Positions 1 to 6,421 of a stretch of DNA of 64,000 bases are shown here, piece after piece (position 1 is the first letter of the stretch; each line of letters begins with the position of its first letter). Source of the DNA: DASSSQ01 sp963839285 (lineage in GTDB: Bacteria > Actinomycetota > Thermoleophilia > Gaiellales > Gaiellaceae); the NCBI GenBank assembly GCA_963839285.1, contig CAWIUN010000020.1, positions 248,001 through 312,000 of the forward strand. Reading direction: 5' to 3'. The notes under the pieces are model-generated. The model was given only the letters and a program-made list of their open reading frames with translations. It did not search any database and had not been told where the DNA came from. A program made the position numbers and the translations under genes.

Positions 1-691
1 TGACGATCGTCGGCGAGGACGGCACGGCGAGAGCCGGCGAGGCTCAGACCGTCGCCGCGCCAGGACTTCTGGGCGACGACCGTCCAACAAGCAGCTCAAC
101 TTCGTCCAGCACATCCGCTCGATGCTCAAGATCGGCGGCCGGGCCGCGGTGGTCGTCCCCGACAACGTCCTCTTCGAGGGCGGCGCCGGCGAGACGATCC
201 GCCGCCGGCTGCTGCAGGAGTGCAACGTCCACACGCTGCTGCGCCTGCCGACCGGCATCTTCTACGCGCAGGGCGTGAAGGCGAACGTGCTCTTCTTCGA
301 GCGCAAGGCGGCCTCGGCAGAGCCGTGCGACGAAGGAGCTGTGGGTCTACGACTTCCGCACCAACCAGCACTTCACGCTGAAGACGCAGGCCGCTGACGC
401 GCGAGGACCTCGACGAGTTCGTCGAGGCGTACAAGCCGGGGAGCCGCTCGCGAGCGGGAGGAGACGGAGCAGTTCAAGCGCTGGAGCTACGAGGAGATCG
501 CCGAGCGCGACCGGCTTCAACCTCGACATCTGGGCCGACGTCAAGGACGAGATCGCTGACCGACGCCGCGAGCCTGCCGCCGCCGGAGGTGATCGCCGAG
601 GAGATCGTCGAGCAGCTCTCGCTCGGCGCTCGCGCAGTTCGAGGCGGTCGCCGCCGAGCTCGCGGGCGGCCACGAAGACGCCGAGAAATAG
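1..691 (+). CDS. hsdM: Type I restriction-modification methylase subunit (HsdM), C-terminal part, frame-broken, cut by window edge
   Basis: Adenine-specific methyltransferase subunit of a type I restriction-modification system. Seen in order: DFWATT, SNKQLNFVQHI (bases ~60-115), RAAVVVPDNVLF (~145-175), YAQGVKANVLFF (~265-300), WVYDFRTNQHFTLK (~335-375) and FNLDIWADVKDE (~515-550), all typical of the C-terminal half of HsdM. The pieces alternate between frames. At least seven single-base insertions (near 90, 329, 390, 441, 512, 553 and 632) would have to be removed to join them. The stop is TAG at 689-691. The catalytic NPPF/Y region lies outside the window, and no HsdS specificity gene follows. 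Either a decayed gene or heavy sequencing error; other genes here show the same error type. Confidence 0.75.
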
Positions 692-694
692 CTG

Positions 695-841
695 ATGGGC
701 GCCGGCGCCGACAGCGAGACCGTCCAGCTCGTCACCCGCGGCGAGATCGTGTCGGTCGGGCACACGCCGAAGCTCTACGACACGTTCGCGGCGGCGCGTA
801 GCGGCGAGTACCGCTCGCCCCTCAGTGCAGTGAAGCCTTGA
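695..841 (+). CDS. Short reading frame after hsdM (48 aa), doubtful
   Basis: ATG 695 to TGA 839-841, four bases past the hsdM stop in the same direction. The peptide (VQLVTRGEIVSVGHTPKLYD) has ordinary composition, is not arginine-rich like most shadow frames here, and has no recognisable domain. It overlaps the end of the opposite-strand nuclease-like fragment by 20 bases. It could be the stump of a third gene of the restriction operon, for example HsdS or an accessory protein, cut at the island boundary, or chance. Confidence 0.3.
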   Translation: MGAGADSETVQLVTRGEIVSVGHTPKLYDTFAAARSGEYRSPLSAVKP

Positions 842-1361
842 GCCACAGGGCGAACTCGCTCAACGAGAGCGGCCTCGGCATCGTCCCGCGCACGAGCTCG
901 TATGTCCTACTGTCGCCGTCCCAGACGCTGTCGTGCGGGCCGTCGAAGATCCCTTCGGGAAGTCGGTGACCGGTGCAGTTCGGGTTCTTGTAGACGATCA
1001 AGCCACCGTCTCGCCTCGGTACTGCGACCGCCGAGAGATAGCCGTACTGGAAGCCGCCGCCGTCGTCTGTCCAGAAGAACAATCCGTACGGGTACCCGGT
1101 AGCGCGGACAGCAGGCGAAGGGTCGTCTTCGCCGAACGGCACCATCTCCGCTCCGACCAGCAGATCGAGCATCGTCGGGTGGGTGAGACTGGCGCCGCTC
1201 AGGGCCTGTGCAGCCAGCACCATCACGACCGGATAGCGATCGGCGAAGGGGTGCAACTGGGTATCGCTCTCCTCGGCGATCTTCCGCTGTTGTCGACCGA
1301 AATCGCCGAGTGGGTCGACCCACACAGCCCGGCCGGGCGGGGGAGCGAGCTGACTGCCGGG
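822..1361 (-). pseudogene. C-terminal fragment of a nuclease-like protein split by a mobile cassette
   Basis: Reads continuously on the minus strand from just inside the cassette's left flank to the stop at 822; an internal GTG at 1325 could restart translation. The region RQQRKIAEESDTQLHPFADR followed by YPVVMVLAAQ matches the part of PD-(D/E)XK-like hypothetical proteins that follows the nuclease core (a helix ending in QL-x-PLAD, then a PVVxVL strand). Its N-terminal partner lies at 2304-2462. Removing the cassette plus one target duplication takes out 939 bases, exactly 313 codons, so both halves are in the same frame. An in-frame TGA inside the duplicated target remains, so the gene may already have been damaged. 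Function is inferred from the N-terminal half. Confidence 0.6.
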
Positions 1362-1364
1362 TCA

Positions 1365-1372
1365 GAGTTCGC
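1365..1372. repeat. 8-bp target-site duplication, left copy
   Basis: GAGTTCGC directly outside the left terminal repeat; the identical partner lies at 2304-2311. Counting flanking bases the direct repeat is 14 bp (1362-1375 and 2301-2314), but TCA/TGA at its edges coincide with the cassette ends, so 8 bp is the simplest reading. Confidence 0.65.
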
Positions 1373-2303
1373 TGAGTACGGCAACTGAGGTTGCTAGATG
1401 GGGCTAATCGTGGGCGCATTTGTGCACGCACGCGATCGCGATTCTCGGCCGCTAATGCGTCACCGGCGTCGTGGACGGCTGGTGCTGCCGAGAATGGCAA
1501 TGGCGAGTACGCTGCGTCGATCGAGGACGGGGTGTCGAGTGATTCCGCAGCTTGACCTGCACGCTCCTATTGTCCCGGCGCGGGGTCTTGGCGGCTTCGA
1601 GGTCGGCCGCCCTCTGGTCGACTACGAACAACTCCTCCGCACCGACCACGAGGCCGTCGAGCCGCGAGTGCACGGGTTGTGGCAGGTCGTCTTTCGGGTC
1701 AGCCAGATCTACGTGGCAACGATGCGCGAGGACATCAGGTCGCACTGGAGGATGAGGCAGTTCTCGCGCCGCCGCCAACGTGGCGGAGAGGCCGACCTGG
1801 GCGAGGTTCTCGCCGTCTTCAAGCGGCCGGAGATGGCACCTGCGATCGATCTGTTCGTCGATGTGCGAGACGGAGTCATCGATGCCGTCGTCGCGTTGGA
1901 GGGGTACCACGGGACGTTCGGGTCGATCCGCACCGGGATGACCTTCGGTGAAGTCGAGGCGATCGAGCGCCGCCTGAACGCGCCCTTCTTCCTCGACGAG
2001 ACGACGATCGAGGGCATCGAAGGGCTCGGCTTCGATTTCGAGCCTCCCGACCCAGATCCAGAGTGGCGCTCGAAGGTACCGCTGCAGGGCATCCGGGTGT
2101 TCGACCCGGCGCGGAGTCGTGACGGAATCAAGCCCTACTGAGTCGCGTTGTCCACCGCGGGCCGAGAGCGCGCAACGAACCGCCGTCTCCGCGGTCACGA
2201 GCTCCGCGCGGAGGCGCGGCGCCGCCGCCGATCACCGATCGAGCCCGCATCTGGCGCTCGAGCTGGATTAGCCCCATCAGACCAACCTCATTTGCCGTAC
2301 TCA
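1373..2303 (+). mobile_element. Single-gene mobile cassette with ~37-bp terminal inverted repeats
   Basis: Ends are imperfect inverted repeats (1373-1409 and 2266-2303, about 35 of 38 matched, one indel) starting TGAGTACGGCAA at both outer ends and running in to GGGGCTAATC. Immediately outside each is the same 8 bases, GAGTTCGC (1365-1372 and 2304-2311), as expected for a target-site duplication; identity extends to 14 bp because the target itself reads TCA-N8-TGA. The only gene inside (1539-2141) does not look like a transposase, so the unit resembles a passenger cassette mobilised in trans. It interrupts the nuclease-like gene whose halves lie at 822-1361 and 2304-2462. Confidence 0.7.
1539..2141 (+). 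CDS. Passenger gene of the inverted-repeat cassette, unknown function (200 aa)
   Basis: The GTG start at 1539 is chosen because the recognisable protein begins with the first glycine-rich repeat just after it. Two related segments are visible: GLGGFEVGRPLVDYEQLL near the N-terminus and FGSIRTGMTFGEVEAIERRL near residues 125-145. This GIGxxxLGMTxxEV pattern is common in small bacterial hypothetical and immunity-like proteins. No catalytic motif, signal peptide or membrane segment is seen. It is not a recognisable transposase, although it is the only gene between the terminal repeats. A basic stretch at residues ~67-86 (QFSRRRQRGG) might mark a local frame error. No function assigned. Confidence 0.6.
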   Translation: MIPQLDLHAPIVPARGLGGFEVGRPLVDYEQLLRTDHEAVEPRVHGLWQVVFRVSQIYVATMREDIRSHWRMRQFSRRRQRGGEADLGEVLAVFKRPEMAPAIDLFVDVRDGVIDAVVALEGYHGTFGSIRTGMTFGEVEAIERRLNAPFFLDETTIEGIEGLGFDFEPPDPDPEWRSKVPLQGIRVFDPARSRDGIKPY

Positions 2304-2462
2304 GAGTTCGCTGACCTCGCAGAGCACCGAATCGTTGCCGACGATCACCTGGTAGTCAGGCTTCCTGTTCGAGCCGGGGAGGGTTGGGTGCGAGACGAAG
2401 GCGAGATCGTGGTTGGTGAGGTAGCTCTCGAACCACTGCTCGGAGGCGGCTAGGGTTGCCAT
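2304..2462 (-). pseudogene. N-terminal fragment of a PD-(D/E)XK-like nuclease, cut by the cassette
   Basis: ATG 2462 on the minus strand. The fragment reads ASEQWFESYLTNHDLAFVSH, then SNRKPDYQVIVGNDSVLCEV, ending in VSEL and a TGA inside the duplicated target. The arrangement of an N-terminal WFExYL helix, a PD motif and a CEVxE strand is that of restriction-like nuclease folds; the position usually holding lysine (CEVKE) is serine here, so catalysis may be lost. Only about 53 codons, too short to be noticed as a gene on its own. It joins the fragment at 822-1361 when the cassette is removed. Confidence 0.6.
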
Positions 2463-2663
2463 CGACGCGAGCGTAGGGGCGAGGTGCGGGTCGAGGGCGG
2501 TTTCTGTCGCGACGGGCGTTCAGCTTCGAGGGCCTCGACCCCGAAGAGCTCGGGCGGGAGGCTGCGCGGTGGGTGACGGCCCGAGCCGGAACGCTGCGAG
2601 TGTCAGCGCCTATGGACGCGGGTTCACCGACCAGCTGCTCGTCTCGCAACGTTCGGACGCCGA

Positions 2664-2779
2664 GAACGGCTTGAGCAGTGGCGTCACGGGCACCGTCACG
2701 GAGCCGTTGAGAATCCGGTTCCGTAGTCTCAACGGCCCCGAAGATCGGCTCTGCTGCGGACGTCCCGAATTTCCGAAGG
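2664..2779. repeat. ~115-bp direct repeat, copy 1
   Basis: Matches 4063-4180 in the same orientation: bases 2664-2740 are nearly identical, then a variable stretch of ~16-17 bases, then an identical 23-base block ending TTTCCGAAGG. Inside is a hairpin, CCGTTGAGA (2704-2712) pairing with TCTCAACGG (2727-2735), kept and lengthened to 10 bp in the other copy. The two copies bracket the transposase remnant, the iterons and the XRE gene. No protein assigned. Confidence 0.75.
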
Positions 2780-2783
2780 AGCC

Positions 2784-2893
2784 CCATCAGGACTCCTTCG
2801 GCAATCGCTTCGGAAATTCGGAGCGGGAGGGGTCAACCAGACGGGAACGGCGGCCTCTTGGCCGCCGTTCAGCGTCTCGGGGCGCGTTTCCGC
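2784..2893. repeat. 110-bp repeat with conserved hairpin, copy 1
   Basis: Matches 12553-12662 without a gap over 110 bp and with roughly ten differences. It holds an 11-bp perfect stem, GAACGGCGGCC (2845-2855) with GGCCGCCGTTC (2860-2870). The loop is TCTT here and GCGG in the other copy while the stem is unchanged. It begins at the CCA that closes the tRNA-3'-end-like repeat in the second copy. It also forms inverted pairs with the preceding direct repeat (CCGAATTTCCGAAG at 2765-2778 with CTTCGGAAATTCGG at 2808-2821). Probably an element-border sequence; a terminator function is possible but no T-run follows. Confidence 0.7.
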
Positions 2894-3020
2894 GGGCGCG
2901 GGCGGCGGTCGAGCGGGCCGGCGAGCTCGTCGCCGCCGGCGAACGCCGGGCGCGCGCAGGGCGGAGCCGCCGGGCGCGCGGTCAGGTGGAGCAGCTGGGT
3001 CTCGCGGTGGAGCGTCGCGA

Positions 3021-3712
3021 TCAGAACGGCACCGCCTCTTCGGCGGGCTTGGCGCGGCCGTTGCCGCGGGCGCGCTGCTGCTTGCGGCGTTCCTTGATCG
3101 GGATCCAGCCGGTGGGGAGGACGCCGTCCCAGGCGTACTCGAGCTTGCGCGCGGCGGGCCCCTGCGGGAGCAGCAGGCCGGCGAGGCGGCGGAGCCGGCG
3201 CATCACTTCCTGACCCGTGCGGCCGCCGGGCCGCTTGTGCGGCCGCGCCGGCTTCGCGTTCGGGTGGGCCGGGTCGAGCCAGCCCTGGCGAACGCAGAGG
3301 CGGAAGATCTCCACCAGCGGGGAGAGCCCTGAGCGGAACTCGAGGAAGGGGATGCCACGGCGCTTCGGGCGCGTGTCGACGTTGTTCGCGCCGGTCGTGT
3401 AGCGGGCGCGCGCGACCCGGTGCGCCTTCTCCTGGGGCTTGCCGGCGTTGCGGAGCTCCCAGTAGATGCGCTCGCGAGGCCGGCGACGGGGCGGAGGTTC
3501 GGGCCGCGGTCGCAGACGACGACCTCGGGGTAGAAGCCGAGGACGTCACGTACGCGCTCGAGCAGCGCGATGAAGTGCTTGCTCTCGCTCTGGTCGGCGG
3601 GGATGTGCAGCGAGGCGATCTCGGCGCCGTGGATCGGGTACGCAGCTGCTCTTGAGGAGCTTGCAGTCGATGAGCACGCCTAGATCGCCGGCCCGGCTCG
3701 CGCCCAGGTGGG
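3021..3712 (-). pseudogene. DDE-type transposase remnant, frame-broken
   Basis: Read on the minus strand: DLGVLIDCKLLKSS (~3690-3650), then after a shift IHGAEIASLHIPAD and GFYPEVVVCDRGPNLRPVAG (~3630-3490), then after another shift ERIYWELRNAGKPQEKAHRV and PLVEIFRLCVRQGWLDP (~3480-3270), ending at 3021. An aspartate in LIDCK and another in VVCDRG fit the first two acids of a DDE transposase core, with a glutamate plausible in ERIYWE. The family is not assignable by eye. At least two frameshifts and no intact start; probably dead. Confidence 0.4.
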
Positions 3713-3755
3713 TATATTAGTGGGTAGAGAAATGGGTAAAGTAACGGGTAGAGGT
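3708..3755 (+). repeat. Four 12-bp tandem iterons
   Basis: Four head-to-tail units starting at 3708, 3720, 3732 and 3744: GTGGGTATATTA, GTGGGTAGAGAA, ATGGGTAAAGTA, ACGGGTAGAGGT. All share the core RYGGGTA. The block is far richer in A/T than its surroundings and sits at the start of the XRE regulator gene, so it may be its operator array or plasmid-type iterons. The third unit supplies the ATG proposed as the regulator's start. Confidence 0.7.
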
Positions 3756-4002
3756 CGAGGCCGGGCTCAGTCCCGAGGGCCTCGCGACCCTCGACACCTT
3801 CCGCGACCACTACGCCGTCGCGAACCAGCTACTCCAGCTCCGCCTTGACCGCGGCCTCAGCCAGACCGAGCTCGCCCGGCGGACGGGCATCGCCCAGGCC
3901 GAGATCTCGAAGATCGAGCGGGGCGTGATCGAGCCTCGCACCGGCACGCTCTCGAAGCTCGCGCGTGCGCTCGACGCGCGCGTCGCCCTGCTCGCCAGCT
4001 AG
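3732..4002 (+). CDS. XRE-family helix-turn-helix regulator (~90 aa)
   Basis: A small cro/C1-type DNA-binding protein. The HTH is clear: LRLDRGLSQTELARRTG then IAQAEISKIERGVIEPRTGT, followed by LSKLARALDARV and the stop at 4000-4002. The HTH frame has an in-frame TAA at 3742 and no start codon after it. ATG 3732 in the third iteron would serve if one base near 3750 is an insertion, giving MGKVTGEVEAG at the N-terminus. Length and composition fit an antitoxin or element repressor (HigA-like). With the iterons overlapping its start, autoregulation is likely (inference). Confidence 0.6.
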
Positions 4003-4062
4003 ACCGCCTCTGCGGACGATGGTTCGCCGGCGTGGGTGATAAGCCCCTCGCCGAGTCGTCGC

Positions 4063-4180
4063 GAACGGCTTGAGCAGTGGCGTCACGGGCACCGTCACGG
4101 AGCCGTTGAGAATCCGGTCGCGTAGTTCTCAACGGCCCCGCCGACCTGGCTTCGCTACGGACGTCCCGAATTTCCGAAGG
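4063..4180. repeat. ~115-bp direct repeat, copy 2
   Basis: Second copy of 2664-2779, same orientation, offset by 1,399-1,400 bases. The internal hairpin is CCGTTGAGAA with TTCTCAACGG (10 bp). Recombination between the copies would delete the intervening 1.3 kb. Bases 4181-4443 after it hold nothing I recognise. Confidence 0.75.
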
Positions 4181-4443
4181 CTGCCCACTCCGTCAAGAAG
4201 ATGCGAAGCAGCGCGAGAAATCGGGCTGTGCAGGCGAAAGAGCTGCGAGGAAGCGCGAACGCTCTCGAACGACTTCCAGGGATTTTCGGGAGCGTTCGCC
4301 GCGTCGCGGTAGCAGTGCGGTAGCAGCGGGCGGCGGTGTGGGTCGCATGCGACCCACCGGCTGCCGTGACGTGACGTCCGACCCGCGTTGGGAGCGCGGG
4401 CCGGACGCTGTAGCTGCGGTCACCAGGCCTCTTCGGGGCGCGG

Positions 4444-5358
4444 GTGAACCGCCGGGCTGAGCGTACTGCGTCGGCGCGGTGGCTCGATGCGCGCGAGCTG
4501 GAGGCGCGCGGGCATCAGCGCTGCGAGTCGTGTGGCCGGCTGCGGCCGTTGTCGGTGTCGCGGTGCCGGCGGCGTCAGTGTCCGTCGTACGCGGGGATCT
4601 GGGCGCGCGACACGATGCGGAAGATCCGCGAGAACCTCGACACCTACGGCGGCCTCGTCTGCATGGTCTCGGTGACGGCGCCGAGTGAGGCGGTCGGGTT
4701 GGTCTGGGATCGGTCGCTGTGCACGCACCCGGCGTCGGAGCGGTGTAGCGGGCCGAGGAGCTGCCGCGTTGACGCGGGCGCGGCGGCGGCCTGGAACGAG
4801 GCGTCGAAGGCCCTGTGGCGGAAGCTGAACCGGCTGGCGAAGAAGCGCGCCGACCACCGCATCCGCCGGCTCGGCGCGAGGGAGAACGGCGGCTTCCTGC
4901 TCTACGAGTGGGAGCTGCAGAAGCGGGGCGTCTGGCATCTGCACGTCGTGCTCGGGATGGAGACGGCGATCGAGCGGGCGTGGGCGTTCGAGTACGTGAA
5001 GGCGCTGCGCGAGCTCGCGCCCGGGCACCTGTTCGGGTTCGTCGACGAGAAGCCGCTGCGCGACCCGCAGCCGGCGCTTCGGGTCAGCTCCTACCTGAGC
5101 AAGTACCTCGCGAAGTGGCGCGACGACGGCACGCTCGACGTCAGCGAGACCGTGCAGGCGGCGGGCCGGACGCTGCTCAACTACGTGAGCCGGAAGCTGA
5201 CCGCCAGGAGCGGCTGCACGATGCGCGCGCTTCGGAACGCGCGGGTCGTGTGGGCATGGCGCGAGGGGCTGCTACCGGAGCACCGGCTGGACGAGTGGTC
5301 GTTCGTCGTGGCGGTGTGCCTGCTCGAACGGCTGCCGCCACCTGCTCGCGGGCCGTGA
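4444..5358 (+). CDS. Rolling-circle replication initiator (HUH endonuclease, Rep)
   Basis: Nicks the plus origin and starts rolling-circle replication of a plasmid or integrative element. Start GTG 4444; 304 aa. Seen: a cysteine cluster CESCGRLRPLSVSRCRRRQC near residues 28-47 (zinc-finger-like); the HUH metal-binding motif WHLHVVLG near residue 163; and the tyrosine motif SSYLSKYLAKW near residue 218, whose tyrosines attach to the 5' phosphate in this family. It lies upstream of Xis- and Int-like genes, as in actinomycete integrative elements of the pSAM2 type, but defence genes sit between them. No conjugation gene is visible, and no nick site is assigned. Confidence 0.8.
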   Translation: MNRRAERTASARWLDARELEARGHQRCESCGRLRPLSVSRCRRRQCPSYAGIWARDTMRKIRENLDTYGGLVCMVSVTAPSEAVGLVWDRSLCTHPASERCSGPRSCRVDAGAAAAWNEASKALWRKLNRLAKKRADHRIRRLGARENGGFLLYEWELQKRGVWHLHVVLGMETAIERAWAFEYVKALRELAPGHLFGFVDEKPLRDPQPALRVSSYLSKYLAKWRDDGTLDVSETVQAAGRTLLNYVSRKLTARSGCTMRALRNARVVWAWREGLLPEHRLDEWSFVVAVCLLERLPPPARGP

Positions 5359-5475
5359 CCGGCCGCGACGGCGGCGCCACGCCGAAGGCGCGGTGCCGGC
5401 GCGGGCGTGGACTCGGGAGCGTGGCTGGCGCACGTACGGGAATCAGTGGAAGCCGGAAGTGACGGCGTCAGATCC

Positions 5476-6336
5476 CTACGGAAAGTGCAAACCCCAAATC
5501 GCGATGTAAATCGTCGGCAGTGCGCCGGTAACGATGCCGAGCGAGATTCCGCTAATCCACGGATGGCGCGCGAACCACGAGCGCTCGCCTTGATGAACCG
5601 TCGTGTCTCCGCTCTGAGTCTCCGTATGCTCGCCACCGGTAGTGATGTCACGACCGGCTGACGAGCCGACGACGTTCCTTGCGCCCGTCTGGAGCGTGCC
5701 TGCTGGCGCAATGAGGTGAGCTTGGCCACCACTGTAGATGTATTGAGTAATCTGCTGAAGCGACTGATTCGGAACCGGATCGGTCCCAGATCCGGGCTCG
5801 CCTGCGGCCGGGTTGAGACGCTCGACCTCTGTGGCTAGGGTGAGCACGCGACTTCGGATCGTCCCGAGCATCGCGTCGATCGCACCCTTTGGAATCACCT
5901 TCCAGGCATCGACCAGGTGCATGCCGTTCGCGGTGATCGGCTTCTGGCCGTAGTACTGGATGTAGTGCGCCGGCCACTTCTCGTGAAACGAACCTTCGCT
6001 TGAAGCAGCGAGATGCTCGAACCCGCCGATGCCACCCCGGAACTCGACGTCGAATAGATCGTGCCAATGCTTCTGATCGATGATCGTCGCCGGGATGGGC
6101 ATGTTCTTGACCATTGCGCCGAAGCCTCCGGCTGCGGTGCCGAGGACGGTCACGCGGGTAAGTGTCCGGTAGTCCGGGAGCTCGTTTTGTGCGTAGCCAT
6201 TGAGTTCCTTGTCCACCCACTCCCGCAGAGGCGCGTAGTCGAGTCGCGCGGCGAGCAGCTGACACTTGAGGAGCAGCGCGGTCATCGAGGTTCCCGGATC
6301 GGTTGTGGCGTCCTGGATCTCGGTGAGCAGCGACAT
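5476..6336 (-). CDS. AbiTii-domain protein with C-terminal membrane segment (286 aa)
   Basis: AbiTii proteins are predicted abortive-infection effectors. The start MSLLTEIQDATTD (6336) is the family's normal beginning; the N-terminal domain shows LLLKCQLLAARLDYAPLREW and the hallmark VDKELNGYAQ near residue 50. The middle is a polar linker (GTLQTGARNVVGSSAGRDIT) of the kind often found in these proteins. The last ~30 residues are a single hydrophobic segment (ISGISLGIVTGALPTIYIAI). Its gene follows the ApeA-like gene on the same strand with an 85-base gap, so the two are probably co-transcribed. How infection is sensed cannot be read from the sequence. Confidence 0.75.
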   Translation of the reverse strand: MSLLTEIQDATTDPGTSMTALLLKCQLLAARLDYAPLREWVDKELNGYAQNELPDYRTLTRVTVLGTAAGGFGAMVKNMPIPATIIDQKHWHDLFDVEFRGGIGGFEHLAASSEGSFHEKWPAHYIQYYGQKPITANGMHLVDAWKVIPKGAIDAMLGTIRSRVLTLATEVERLNPAAGEPGSGTDPVPNQSLQQITQYIYSGGQAHLIAPAGTLQTGARNVVGSSAGRDITTGGEHTETQSGDTTVHQGERSWFARHPWISGISLGIVTGALPTIYIAIWGLHFP

Positions 6337-6421
6337 AGGCCCACATGATCGCATCGACCGTCGGACGGTCTGACTTGATCACGTAGACCACGCCGGTAAC
6401 GGTCGCCGCATACCGAGTGCC

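Noticed and set aside
3708..3755. CRISPR-like repeats
   Set aside because: The units are 12 bp head-to-tail with no spacers, and no cas genes are in the window; they are iterons.
2869..3810. A 313-codon minus-strand frame with LYPLLYPFLYPLIYPP repeats
   Set aside because: The repeat is the translation of the four iterons and the remainder is a shadow frame of the transposase remnant.
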